Made by a program: the position numbers and the translations under genes. Below are positions 23,701 through 37,900 of a DNA stretch of 64,000 bases, in pieces. The notes under the pieces are model-generated. The model searched no databases. It saw nothing but the letters and a program-made list of their open reading frames with translations, and was not told where the DNA came from. Positions within the stretch are counted from its first letter, which is position 1. Each line of letters starts with the position of its first letter. This DNA is from Acanthosoma haemorrhoidale (lineage: Eukaryota > Arthropoda > Insecta > Hemiptera > Acanthosomatidae). Where the stretch lies: contig OV884014.1 of NCBI GenBank assembly GCA_930367205.1, positions 120,411,768 to 120,475,767 on the forward strand, in the 5' to 3' direction.

Positions 23701-26460
23701 ATTTCCTCAAACGCCAAATCGACCGAACTAAGCAAAGTGGAATATGTTCACATCGACCAATCTCAAAAACTACTAGCATCACTTCAATGAAACTTTGTGG
23801 GATTGTTGACAATATGTAGATGTACGTAATAAAGAAAATTAAAGAATGCTACTATAGCTGGTTGCCGAGTTATTAGCGATAATGTATAATTCCAAATCTT
23901 TCATGTTTCTTTAACAGCCAAATCCACCGAGCTAAGATAAGTCGAATATGTTCACATCGCCCTACCTCCGAAACCACTATCATCAATTTGATCAAACTTT
24001 GTGGGTTTGTTGAAAATATATAGAGGAACGTAAGCAAAGAATCCACATAATGCTCCCTTAACTTGTTGGAGAGTTATTAGTGATAAGAATAATTCTACAT
24101 CTATCCAATTTCCTCAAACGCCAAATCGACCGAGCTTAGCAAAAGTGAATATGTTCACATCGGCCTTGCTCCAAAACCACTATCATCAATTGAATCAAAC
24201 TTTGTGGGTTTGTAAACAATATATAGATGTACGTAATAAAAAAAACCACATAATGCTACCATAATTAGTTGCCGAGTTATTAGCGATAATGCATAATTCT
24301 AAATCTTTCAAGTTTCTTCAACAGCCGAATCCACCGAACTAAGCAAAGTGGAATATGTTCACATCGCCCAATCTCAAAAACTACTAGCATCAATTCAATG
24401 AAACTTTGTGGGATTGTTGACAATATATATATGTACGTAATAAAAAAAATTAAATAATGCTACTATAGCTGGTTGCCGAGTTATTAGCGATAAAAATAAT
24501 TCTACATCTTTCCAATTTCGGCAGCAGCCGAAATGACCGCGCTAAGCGAAGGTGAATATGTTCACATCGCCCTTCCTAAAAAACTACCTCCATCAATTTA
24601 ATCAAACTTTGTGGGATTGTTGACAATATATAGATGTACCTAATAAAAAAAAACACATAATGCTACCATAACTGGATGCTGAGTTATTAGCGATAAAAAA
24701 AATTCTACATCTTTTAATTACGGCAGCAGCCGAAATGACCATGCTAAGCGAAGGGGAATATGTTAACATCGCCCTTCCTCAAAAACTACTAGCATCAATG
24801 AAATTAAACTTTGTGGGTTTGTTGACAATATATAGAGGAACGTAAGCAAAGAAACTACATAATGCTCCCATAACTTGTTGCAGAGTTATTAGCACTAAGA
24901 ATAATTTTGACAATACATAGATGTACGTAATAAAAAAAACTAAATAATGCTACCATAACTGGTTGCCCAGTAATTAGCAATAAACATAATTCTACATCTA
25001 TCCAATTTCCTCAACCACCAAATCGACCGAGCTTAGCAAAAGTGAATATGTTCACATCGGCCTTGCTCCAAAACCACTATCATCAATTGAATCAAACTTT
25101 GTGGGTTTGTAAACAATATATAGATGTACGTAATAAAAAAAACCACATAATGCTACCATAATTAGTTGCCGAGTTATTAGCGATAATGCATAATTCTAAA
25201 TCTTACAAGTTTCTTCAACAGCCGAATCCACCGAACTAAGCAAAGTGGAATATGTTCACATCGCCCAATCTCAAAAACTACTAGCATCAATTCAATGAAA
25301 CTTTGTGGGATTGTTGACAATATATAGATGTACGTAATAAAAAAAATTAAATAATGCTACTATAGCTGGTTGCCGAGTTATTAGCGATAAAAATAATTCT
25401 ACATCTTTCCAATTTCGGCAGCAGCCAAAATGACCGCGCTAAGCGAAGGTGAATATGTTCACATCGCCCTTCCTAAAAGACTACCTCCATCAATTTAATC
25501 AAACTTTGTGGGATTGTTGATAATATATAGATGTACCTAATAAAAAAAAACACATAATGCTACCATAACTGGATGCTGAGTTATTAGCGATAAAAAAAAT
25601 TCTACATCTTTTAATTACGGCAGCAGCCGAAATGACCGTGCTAAGCGAAGGGGAATATGTTAACATCGCCCTTCCTCAAAAACTACTAGCATCAATGAAA
25701 TTAAACTTTGTGGGTTTGTTGACAATATATAGAGGAACGTAAGCAAAGAAACTACATAATGCTCCCATAACTTGTTGCAGAGTTATTAGCACTAAGAATA
25801 ATTCTACATCTATCCAATTTCCTCAAACGCCAAATCGACCGAGCTTAGCAAAAGTGAATATGTTCACATCGCCCTAGCTCCAAAACCACTATCATCAATT
25901 CAATCAAACTCTGTGGGATTGTTGACAGTACATAGATGTACGTAATAAAAAAAACTAAATAATGCTACTATAACTGGTTGCCCAGTTATTAGCAATAAAC
26001 ATAATTTTACATCTATCCAGCTCCTTGATCTGTCACATTGCCGAAGCTTAGGGGATGGAAATATCTTCAAATCACTCTACCTCCGATACCGCTTGAAACA
26101 TTTATGTCAAACATTGTGGGATTGTTGATAATATATAGATGTAAAAAATAAAAGAAACCACAAAATGCTGCATTTACTGGTTCCAGAGAAATTAGCGATA
26201 ATGTATAATTCTAAATCATTCAAGTTTCCTCAACAGCCAAATCCACCGAGCTAAGCAAAAAATATGTTCACATCGCCCAATCTCAAAAACTACTAGCATC
26301 AATTCAATGAAACTTTGTGGGATTGTTGACAATATATAGATGTACGTAATAAAAAAAATTCAAAAATCCTACTATAGCTGGTTGCCGAGTTATTAGCGAT
26401 AAAAAAAATTCTACATCTTTCCAATTACGGCAGCAGCCGAAATGACCGTGCTAAGCGAAG
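20713..26460 (+). repeat. 31-monomer HOR, copy 3 (rearranged)
   Basis: Colinear with copy 2 to about 22,250. It then switches register within gagttattagcgata so that H runs into a C'-type middle. An extra hybrid monomer (from 23130) lies between the B and C equivalents. Near the end, a seven-monomer stretch of 1,505 bp present in copies 1 and 2 is missing: the E-F-C series runs directly into the A that precedes E2. The E at 25861 keeps the aaactctg change of the upstream E, so the exchange lies downstream of it, in F, C or A. Confidence 0.85.
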
Positions 26461-28020
26461 GGGAATATGTTAACATCGCCCTTCCTCAAAAACTACTAGC
26501 ATCAATGAAATTAAACTTTGTGGGTTTGTTGACAATATATAGAGGAACGTAAGCAAAGAAACTACATAATAACTTGTTGCAGAGTTATTAGCACTAAGAA
26601 TAATTCTACATCTATCCAATTTCCTCAAACGCCAAATCGACCGAGCTTAGCAAAAGTGAATATGTTCACATCGGACTAGCTCCAAAACCACTATCATCAT
26701 TTGAATCAAACTTTGTGGGAATGTTGACAGTACATAGATGTACGTAATAAAAAAACTAAATAATGCTACTATAACTGGTTGCCCAGTAATTAGCAATAAA
26801 CATAATTTTACATCTATCCAGCTCCTTGATCTGTCACATTGCCGAAGCTTAGGGGATGGAAATATCTTCAAATCACTCTACCTCCGATACCGCTTGAAAC
26901 ATTTATGTCAAACATTGTGGGATTGTTGATAATATATAGATGTAAAAAATAAAAGAAACCACAAAATGCTGCCTTTACTGGTTCCAGAGAAATTAGCGAT
27001 AATGTATAATTCTAAATCATTCAAGTTTCCTCAACAGCCAAATCCACCGAGCTAAGCAAAGTCGAATATGTTCACATCGCCCTTCCTCAAAAAATACTAG
27101 CATCAATGAATTTAAACTTTGTGGGTTTGTTGACAATACATAGAGGAACGTAAGCAGAGAAACCACATAATTTTCCCATAGCTTGTTGGAGAGTTATTAG
27201 CGATAAGAATAATTCTACATCTATCCAATTTCCTCAAACGCCAAATCGACCGATCTAAGCAAAGTGGAATATGTTCACATCGACGAATCTCAAAAACTAC
27301 TAGCATCAATTGAATCAAACTTTGTGGGTTTGTAAACAATATATAGAAGTACGTAATAAAAAAAACCACATAATGCTACCATAATTAGTTGCCGAGTTAT
27401 TAGCGATAAAAATAATTCTACATCTTTCCAATTTCGGCAGCAGCCGAAATGACCGCGCTAAGCGAAGGTGAATATGTTCACATCGCCCTTCCTAAAAAAC
27501 TACCTCCATCAATTTAATCAAACTTTGTGGGATTGTTGACAATATATAGATGTACCTAATAAAAAAAAACACATAATGCTACCATAACTGGATGCTGAGT
27601 TATTAGCGATAAAAAAAATTCTACATCTTTTAATTACGGCAGCAGCCGAAATGACCGTGCTAAGCGAAGGGGAATATGTTAACATCGGCCTTGCTCCAAA
27701 ACCACTATCATCAATTGAATCAAACTTTGTGGGTTTGTAAACAATATATAGATGTACGTAATAAAAAAAACCACATAATGCTACCATAATTAGTTGCCGA
27801 GTTATTAGCGATAATGCATAATTCTAAATCTTTCAAGTTTCTTCAACAGCCGAATCCAGCGAACTAAGCAAAGTGGAATATGTTCACATCGCCCAATCTC
27901 AAAAACTACTAGCATCAATTCAATGAAACTTTGTGGGATTGTTGACAATATATAGATGTACGTAATAAAAAAAATTAAATAATCCTACTATAGCTGGTTG
28001 CCGAGTTATTAGCGATAAAT
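26461..28020 (+). repeat. Compressed HOR remnant with hybrid junctions
   Basis: Starts with an A that has lost 8 bp (actacataat joined directly to aacttgttg at 26570/26571), then E2-F-G-H. The H monomer switches to a C' 3' half near 27408, then D. Then comes an A/B fusion where ggggaatatgttaacatcg (A start) continues into gccttgctcc (B) at 27672-27690. Compared with the 6,462-bp unit, the complete C' and most of A are absent here. Confidence 0.82.
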
Positions 28021-30743
28021 AAAATTCTACATCTTTCCAATTACGGCAGCAGCCGAAATGACCGTGCTAAGCGAAGGGGAATATGTTAACATCGCCCTTC
28101 CTCAAAAACTACTAGCATCAATGAAATTAAACTTTGTGGGTTTGTTGACAATATATAGAGGAACGTAAGCAAAGAAACTACATAATGCTCCCATAACTTG
28201 TTGCAGAGATATTAGCACTAAGAATAATTCTACATCTATCCAATTTCCTCAAACGCCAAATCGACCGAACTAAGCAAAGTGGAATATGTTCACATCGACC
28301 AATCTCAAAAACTACTAGCATCACTTCAATGAAACTTTGTGGGATTGTTGACAATATGTAGATGTACGTAATAAAAAAAATTAAAGAATGCTACTATAGC
28401 TGGTTGCCGAGTTATTAGCGATAATGTATAATTCCAAATCTTTCATGTTTCTTTAACAGCCAAATCCACCGAGCTAAGATAAGTCGAATATGTTCACATC
28501 GCCCTACCTCCAAAACCACTATCATCAATTTGATCAAACTTTGTGGGTTTGTTGAAAATATATAGAGGAACGTAAGCAAAGAATCCACATAATGCTCCCT
28601 TAACTTGTTGGAGAGTTATTAGTGATAAGAATAATTCTACATCTATCCAATTTCCTCAAACGCCAAATCGACCGAGCTTAGCAAAAGTGAATATGTTCAC
28701 ATCGGCCTTGCTCCAAAACCACTATCATCAATTGAATCAAACTTTGTGGGTTTGTAAACAATATATAGATGTACGTAATAAAAAAAACCACATAATGCTA
28801 CCATAATTAGTTGCCGAGTTATTAGCGATAATGCATAATTCTAAATCTTTCAAGTTTCTTCAACAGCCGAATCCACCGAACTAAGCAAAGTGGAATATGT
28901 TCACATCGCCCAATCTCAAAAACTACTAGCATCAATTCAATGTAACTTTGTGGGATTGTTGACAATATATATATGTACGTAATAAAAAAAATTAAATAAT
29001 GCTACTATAGCTGGTTGCCGAGTTATTAGCGATAAAAATAATTCTACATCTTTCCAATTTCGGCAGCAGCCGAAATGACCGCGCTAAGCGAAGGTGAATA
29101 TGTTCACATCGCCCTTCCTAATAAACTACCTCCATCAATTTAATCAAACTTTGTGGGATTGTTGACAATATATAGATGTACCTAATAAAAAAAAACACAT
29201 AATGCTACCATAACTGGATGCTGAGTTATTAGCGATAAAAAAAATTCTACATCTTTTAATTACGGCAGCAGCCGAAATGACCGTGCTAAGCGAAGGGGAA
29301 TATGTTAACATCGCCCTTCCTCAAAAACTACTAGCATCAATGAAATTAAACTTTGTGGGTTTGTTGACAATATATAGAGGAACGTAAGCAAATAAACTAC
29401 ATAATGCTCCCATAACTTGTTGCAGAGTTATTAGCACTAAGAATAATTTTGACAATACATAGATGTACGTAATAAAAAAAACTAAATAATGCTACCATAA
29501 CTGGTTGCCCAGTAATTAGCAATAAACATAATTCTACATCTATCCAATTTCCTCAAACGCCAAATCGACCGAGCTTAGCAAAATTGAATATGTTCACATC
29601 GGCCTTGCTCCAAAACCACTATCATCAATTGAATCAAACTTTGTGGGTTTGTAAACAATATATAGGTGTACGTAATAAAAAAAACCACTTAATGCTACCA
29701 TAATTAGTTGCCGAGTTATTAGCGATAATGCATAATTCTAAATCTTTCAAGTTTCTTCAACAGCCGAATCCACCGAACTAAGCAAAGTGGAATATGTTCA
29801 CATCGCCCAATCTCAAAAACTACTAGCATCAATTCAATGTAACTTTGTGGGATTGTTGACAATATATAGATGTACGTAATAAAAAAAATTAAATAATCCT
29901 ACTATAGCTGGTTGCCGAGTTATTAGCGATAAAAAAAATTCTACATCTTTCCAATTACGGCAGCAGCCGAAATGACCGTGCTAAGCGAAGGGGAATATGT
30001 TAACATCGCCCTTCCTCAAAAACTACTAGCATCAATGAAATTAAACTTTGTGGGTTTGTTGACAATATATAGAGGAACGTAAGCAAAGAAACTACATAAT
30101 GCTCCCATAACTTGTTGCAGAGTTATTAGCACTAAGAACAATTCTACATCTATCCAATTTCCTTAAACGCAAATCGACCGAGCTTAGCAAAAGTGAATAT
30201 GTTCACATTGCCCTAGCTCCAAAACCACTATCATCAATTCAATCAAACTTTGTGGGATTGTTGACAGTACATAGATGTACGTAATAAAAAAAACTAAATA
30301 ATGCTACTATAACTGGTTGCCCAGTTATTAGCAATAATCATAATTTTACATCTATCCAGCTCCTTGATCTGTCACATTGCCGAAGCTTAGGGGATGGAAA
30401 TATCTTCAAATCACTCTACCTCCGATACCGCTTGAAACATTTATGTCAAACATTGTGGGATTGTTGATAATATATAGATGTAAAAAATAAAAGAAACCAC
30501 AAAATGCTGCATTTACTGGTTCCAGAGAAATTAGCGATAATGTACAATTCTAAATCATTCAAGTTTCCTCAACAGCCAAATCCACCGAGCTAAGCAAAAA
30601 ATATGTTCACATCGCCCAATCTCAAAAACTACTAGCATCAATTCAATGAAACTTTGTGGGATTGTTGACAATATATAGATGTACGTAATAAAAAAAATTC
30701 AAAAATCCTACTATAGCTGGTTGCCGAGTTATTAGCGATAAAA
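28021..30743 (+). repeat. 13-monomer HOR (2,723 bp), copy 1
   Basis: Order A-I-J-B-C'-D-(A+)-B-C-A-E-F-C. Matched landmarks at +2,723: insert 29449 to 32172, palindrome 29057 to 31780, gagatattagcac 28206 to 30929, and ccttaaacgcaaatcg 30161 to 32884. Thirteen monomers plus one insert give the length. New variants appear here that mark the right half of the window: aagcaaataaac, ataggtgtacg and ttaaacgcaaatcg (a 1-bp deletion). Confidence 0.88.
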
Positions 30744-33466
30744 AAAATTCTACATCTTTCCAATTACGGCAGCAGCCGAAATGACCGTGCTAAGCGAAGG
30801 GGAATATGTTAACATCGCCCTTCCTCAAAAACTACTAGCATCAATGAAATTAAACTTTGTGGGTTTGTTGACAATATATAGAGGAACGTAAGCAAAGAAA
30901 CTACATAATGCTCCCATAACTTGTTGCAGAGATATTAGCACTAAGAATAATTCTACATCTATCCAATTTCCTCAAACGCCAAATCGACCGAACTAAGCAA
31001 AGTGGAATATGTTCACATCGACCAATCTCAAAAACTACTAGCATCACTTCAATGAAACTTTGTGGGATTGTTGACAATATGTAGATGTACGTAATAAAAA
31101 AAATTAAAGAATGCTACTATAGCTGGTTGCCGAGTTATTAGCGATAATGTATAATTCCAAATCTTTCATGTTTCTTTAACAGCCAAATCCACCGAGCTAA
31201 GATAAGTCGAATATGTTCACATCGCCCTACCTCCAAAACCACTATCATTAATTTGATCAAACTTTGTGGGTTTGTTGAAAATATATAGAGGAACGTAAGC
31301 AAAGAATCCACATAATGCTCCCTTAACTTGTTGGAGAGTTATTAGTGATAAGAATAATTCTACATCTATCCAATTTCCTCAAACGCCAAATCGACCGAGC
31401 TTAGCAAAAGTGAATATGTTCACATCGGCCTTGCTCCAAAACCACTATCATCAATTGAATCAAACTTTGTGGGTTTGTAAACAATATATAGATGTACGTA
31501 ATAAAAAAAACCACATAATGCTACCATAATTAGTTGCCGAGTTATTAGCGATAATGCATAATTCTAAATCTTTCAAGTTTCTTCAACAGCCGAATCCACC
31601 GAACTAAGCAAAGTGGAATATGTTCACATCGCCCAATCTCAAAAACTACTAGCATCAATTCAATGAAACTTTGTGGGATTGTTGACAATATATAGATGTA
31701 CGTAATAAAAAAAATTAAATAATGCTACTATAGCTGGTTGCCGAGTTATTAGCGATAAAAATAATTCTACATCTTTCCAATTTCGGCAGCAGCCGAAATG
31801 ACCGCGCTAAGCGAAGGTGAATATGTTCACATCGCCCTTCCTAATAAACTACCTCCATCAATTTAATCAAACTTTGTGGGATTGTTGACAATATATAGAT
31901 GTACCTAATAAAAAAAAACACATAATGCTACCATAACTGGATGCTGAGTTATTAGCGATAAAAAAAATTCTACATCTTTTAATTACGGCAGCAGCCGAAA
32001 TGACCGTGCTAAGCGAAGGGGAATATGTTAACATCGCCCTTCCTCAAAAACTACTAGCATCAATGAAATTAAACTTTGTGGGTTTGTTGACAATATATAG
32101 AGGAACGTAAGCAAATAAACTACATAATGCTCCCATAACTTGTTGCAGAGTTATTAGCACTAAGAATAATTTTGACAATACATAGATGTACGTAATAAAA
32201 AAAACTAAATAATGCTACCATAACTGGTTGCCCAGTAATTAGCAATAAACATAATTCTACATCTATCCAATTTCCTCAAACGCCAAATCGACCGAGCTTA
32301 GCAAAATTGAATATGTTCACATCGGCCTTGCTCCAAAACCACTATCATCAATTGAATCAAACTTTGTGGGTTTGTAAACAATATATAGGTGTACGTAATA
32401 AAAAAAACCACTTAATGCTACCATAATTAGTTGCCGAGTTATTAGCGATAATGCATAATTCTAAATCTTTCAAGTTTCTTCAACAGCCGAATCCACCGAA
32501 CTAAGCAAAGTGGAATATGTTCACATCGCCCAATCTCAAAAACTACTAGCATCAATTCAATGTAACTTTGTGGGATTGTTGACAATATATAGATGTACGT
32601 AATAAAAAAAATTAAATAATGCTACTATAGCTGGTTGCCGAGTTATTAGCGATAAAAAAAATTCTACATCTTTCCAATTACGGCAGCAGCCGAAATGACC
32701 GCGCTAAGCGAAGGGGAATATGTTAACATCGCCCTTCCTCAAAAACTACTAGCATCAATGAAATTAAACTTTGTGGGTTTGTTGACAATATATAGAGGAA
32801 CGTAAGCAAAGAAACTACATAATGCTCCCATAACTTGTTGCAGAGTTATTAGCACTAAGAATAATTCTACATCTATCCAATTTCCTTAAACGCAAATCGA
32901 CCGAGCTTAGCAAAAGTGAATATGTTCACATTGCCCTAGCTCCAAAACCACTATCATCAATTCAATCAAACTTTGTGGGATTGTTGACAGTACATAGATG
33001 TACGTAATAAAAAAAACTAAATAATGCTACTATAACTGGTTGCCCAGTTATTAGCAATAAACATAATTTTACATCTATCCAGCTCCTTGATCTGTCACAT
33101 TGCCGAAGCTTAGGGGATGGAAATATCTTCAAATCACTCTACCTCCGATACCGCTTGAAACATTTATGTCAAACATTGTGGGATTGTTGATAATATATAG
33201 ATGTAAAAAATAAAAGAAACCACAAAATGCTGCATTTACTGGTTCCAGAGAAATTAGCGATAATGTATAATTCTAAATCATTCAAGTTTCCTCAACAGCC
33301 AAATCCACCGAGCTAAGCAAAAAATATGTTCACATCGCCCAATCTCAAAAACTACTAGCATCAATTCAATGAAACTTTGTGGGATTGTTGAGAATAAATA
33401 GATGTACGTAATAAAAAAAATTCAAAAATCCTACTATAGCTGGTTGCCGAGTTATTAGCGATAAAA
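30744..33466 (+). repeat. 13-monomer HOR (2,723 bp), copy 2
   Basis: Second copy of the 2,723-bp unit. It is distinguished by tgttgagaataaatag at 33391 where copy 1 has tgttgacaatatatag, and by a C monomer ending gaccgcgctaagcgaagggg near 32700 that mixes C and C' features. Beyond about 33,470 the next monomers are A-E2 instead of A-I, so the period ends. Confidence 0.87.
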
Positions 33467-34849
33467 AAAATTCTACATCTTTCCAATTACGGCAGCAGCC
33501 GAAATGACCGTGCTAAGCGAAGGGGAATATGTTAACATCGCCCTTCCTCAAAAACTACTAGCATCAATGAAATTAAACTTTGTGGGTTTGTTGACAATAT
33601 ATAGAGGAACGTAAGCAAAGAAACTACATAATGCTCCCATAACTTGTTGCAGAGTTATTAGCACTAAGAATAATTCTACATCTATCCAATTTCCTCAAAC
33701 GCCAAATCGACCGAGCTTAGCAAAAGTGAATATGTTCACATCGGACTAGCTCCAAAACCACTATCATCATTTGAATCAAACTTTGTGGGAATGTTGACAG
33801 TACATAGATGTACGTAATAAAAAAACTAAATAATGCTACTATAACTGGTTGCCCAGTAATTAGCAATAAACATAATTTTACATCTATCCAGCTCCTTGAT
33901 CTGTCACATTGCCGAAGCTTAGGGGATGGAAATATCTTCAAATCACTCTACCTCCGATACCGCTTGAAACATTTATGTCAAACATTGTGGGATTGTTGAT
34001 AATATATAGATGTAAAATATAAAAGAAACCACAAAATGCTGCCTTTACTGGTTCCAGAGAAATTAGCGATAATGTATAATTCTAAATCATTCAAGTTTCC
34101 TCAACAGCCAAATCCACCGAGCTAAGCAAAGTCGAATATGTTCACATCGCCCTTCCTCAAAAAATACTAGCATCAATGAATTTAAACTTTGTGGGTTTGT
34201 TGACAATACATAGAGGAACGTAAGCAGAGAAACCACATAATTTTCCCATAGCTTGTTGGAGAGTTATTAGCGATAAGAATAATTCTACATCTATCCAATT
34301 TCCTCAAACGCCAAATCGACCGATCTAAGCAAAGTGGAATATGTTCACATCGACGAATCTCAAAAACTACTAGCATCAATTGAATCAAACTTTGTGGGTT
34401 TGTAAACAATATATAGAAGTACGTAATAAAAAAAACCACATAATGCTACCATAATTAGTTGCCGAGTTATTAGCGATAATGCATAATTCTAAATCTTTCA
34501 AGTTTCTTCAACAGCCGAATCCACCGAACTAAGCAAAGTGGAATATGTTCACATCGCCCAATCTCAAAAACTACTAGCATCAATTCAATGAAACTTTGTG
34601 GGATTGTTGACAATATATATATGTACGTAATAAAAATAATTAAATAAAGCTACTATAGCTGGTTGCCGAGTTATTAGCGATAAAAATAATTCTACATCTT
34701 TCCAATTTCGGCAGCAGCCGAAATGACCGCGCTAAGCGAAGGTGAATATGTTCACATCGCCCTTCCTAAAAAACTACCTCCATCAATTTAATCAAACTTT
34801 GTGGGATTGTTGACAATATATAGATGTACCTAATAAAAAAAAACACATA

Positions 34850-34875
34850 ATGCTACCATAATTAGTTGCCGAGTT
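34850..34875 (+). other. D/B hybrid monomer switch point
   Basis: The monomer begins as D (cctaaaaaactacctcc, atgtacctaataaaa), but after ataatgctaccataa it continues as B (ttagttgccgag, gataatgcataattc) and then runs into C. This removes the expected A. The 203-bp spacing is kept, so the exchange was in register. The same switch recurs 5,158 bp later. Confidence 0.85.
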
Positions 34876-34998
34876 ATTAGCGATAATGCATAATTCTAAA
34901 TCTTTCAAGTTTCTTCAACAGCCGAATCCACCGAACTAAGCAAAGTGGAATATGTTCACATCGCCCAATCTCAAAAACTACTAGCATCAATTCAATGA

Positions 34999-37900
34999 AA
35001 CTTTGTGGGATTGTTGACAATATATAGATGTACGTAATAAAAAAAATTAAATAATCCTACTATAGCTGGTTGCCGAGTTATTAGCGATAAAAAAAATTCT
35101 ACATCTTTCCAATTACGGCAGCAGCCGAAATGACCGTGCTAAGCGAAGGGGAATATGTTAACATCGCCCTTCCTCAAAAACTACTAGCATCAATGAAATT
35201 AAACTTTGTGGGTTTGTTGACAATATATAGAGGAACGTAAGCAAAGAAACTACATAATGCTCCCATAACTTGTTGCAGAGTTATTAGCACTAAGAATAAT
35301 TCTACATCTATCCAATTTCCTTAAACGCAAATCGACCGAGCTTAGCAAAAGTGAATATGTTCACATTGCCCTAGCTCCAAAACCACTATCATCAATTCAA
35401 TCAAACTTTGTGGGATTGTTGACAGTACATAGATGTACGTAATAAAAAAAACTAAATAATGCTACTATAACTGGTTGCCCAGTTATTAGCAATAATCATA
35501 ATTTTACATCTATCCAGCTCCTTGATCTGTCACATTGCCGAAGCTTAGGGGATGGAAATATCTTCAAATCACTCTACCTCCGATACCGCTTGAAACATTT
35601 ATGTCAAACATTGTGGGATTGTTGATAATATATAGATGTAAAAAATAAAAGAAACCACAAAATGCTGCATTTACTGGTTCCAGAGAAATTAGCGATAATG
35701 TACAATTCTAAATCATTCAAGTTTCCTCAACAGCCAAATCCACCGAGCTAAGCAAAAAATATGTTCACATCGCCCAATCTCAAAAACTACTAGCATCAAT
35801 TCAATGAAACTTTGTGGGATTGTTGACAATATATAGATGTACGTAATAAAAAAAATTCAAAAATCCTACTATAGCTGGTTGCCGAGTTATTAGCGATAAA
35901 AAAAATTCTACATCTTTCCAATTACGGCAGCAGCCGAAATGACCGTGCTAAGCGAAGGGGAATATGTTAACATCGCCCTTCCTCAAAAACTACTAGCATC
36001 AATGAAATTAAACTTTGTGGGTTTGTTGACAATATATAGAGGAACGTAAGCAAAGAAACTACATAATGCTCCCATAACTTGTTGCAGAGATATTAGCACT
36101 AAGAATAATTCTACATCTATCCAATTTCCTCAAACGCCAAATCGACCGAACTAAGCAAAGTGGAATATGTTCACATCGACCAATCTCAAAAACTACTAGC
36201 ATCACTTCAATGAAACTTTGTGGGATTGTTGACAATATGTAGATGTACGTAATAAAAAAAATTAAAGAATGCTACTATAGCTGGTTGCCGAGTTATTAGC
36301 GATAATGTATAATTCCAAATCTTTCATGTTTCTTTAACAGCCAAATCCACCGAGCTAAGATAAGTCGAATATGTTCACATCGCCCTACCTCCAAAACCAC
36401 TATCATTAATTTGATCAAACTTTGTGGGTTTGTTGAAAATATATAGAGGAACGTAAGCAAAGAATCCACATAATGCTCCCTTAACTTGTTGGAGAGTTAT
36501 TAGTGATAAGAATAATTCTACATCTATCCAATTTCCTCAAACGCCAAATCGACCGAGCTTAGCAAAAGTGAATATGTTCACATCGGCCTTGCTCCAAAAC
36601 CACTATCATCAATTGAATCAAACTTTGTGGGTTTGTAAACAATATATAGATGTACGTAATAAAAAAAACCACATAATGCTACCATAATTAGTTGCCGAGT
36701 TATTAGCGATAATGCATAATTCTAAATCTTTCAAGTTTCTTCAACAGCCGAATCCACCGAACTAAGCAAAGTGGAATATGTTCACATCGCCCAATCTCAA
36801 AAACTACTAGCATCAATTCAATGAAACTTTGTGGGATTGTTGACAATATATAGATGTACGTAATAAAAAAAATTAAATAATGCTACTATAGCTGGTTGCC
36901 GAGTTATTAGCGATAAAAATAATTCTACATCTTTCCAATTTCGGCAGCAGCCGAAATGACCGCGCTAAGCGAAGGTGAATATGTTCACATCGCCCTTCCT
37001 AATAAACTACCTCCATCAATTTAATCAAACTTTGTGGGATTGTTGACAATATATAGATGTACCTAATAAAAAAAAACACATAATGCTACCATAACTGGAT
37101 GCTGAGTTATTAGCGATAAAAAAAATTCTACATCTTTTAATTACGGCAGCAGCCGAAATGACCGTGCTAAGCGAAGGGGAATATGTTAACATCGCCCTTC
37201 CTCAAAAACTACTAGCATCAATGAAATTAAACTTTGTGGGTTTGTTGACAATATATAGAGGAACGTAAGCAAATAAACTACATAATGCTCCCATAACTTG
37301 TTGCAGAGTTATTAGCACTAAGAATAATTTTGACAATACATAGATGTACGTAATAAAAAAAACTAAATAATGCTACCATAACTGGTTGCCCAGTAATTAG
37401 CAATAAACATAATTCTACATCTATCCAATTTCCTCAAACGCCAAATCGACCGAGCTTAGCAAAATTGAATATGTTCACATCGGCCTTGCTCCAAAACCAC
37501 TATCATCAATTGAATCAAACTTTGTGGGTTTGTAAACAATATATAGGTGTACGTAATAAAAAAAACCACTTAATGCTACCATAATTAGTTGCCGAGTTAT
37601 TAGCGATAATGCATAATTCTAAATCTTTCAAGTTTCTTCAACAGCCGAATCCACCGAACTAAGCAAAGTGGAATATGTTCACATCGCCCAATCTCAAAAA
37701 CTACTAGCATCAATTCAATGTAACTTTGTGGGATTGTTGACAATATATAGATGTACGTAATAAAAAAAATTAAATAATCCTACTATAGCTGGTTGCCGAG
37801 TTATTAGCGATAAAAAAAATTCTACATCTTTCCAATTACGGCAGCAGCCGAAATGACCGTGCTAAGCGAAGGGGAATATGTTAACATCGCCCTTCCTCAA

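Larger units (their letters stand above)
29841..34998 (+). repeat. 25-monomer HOR (5,158 bp), copy 1
   Basis: Overlaps the 2,723-bp block and extends it with A-E2-F-G-H-C'-D and a D/B hybrid. Landmarks at +5,158: ccttaaacgcaaatcg 30161 to 35319 and 32884 to 38042, tgagaataaatag 33391 to 38549, E2 33728 to 38886, palindrome 34705 to 39863. The first base that differs is at 29840 (caatgt against caatga at 34998). Confidence 0.9.
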
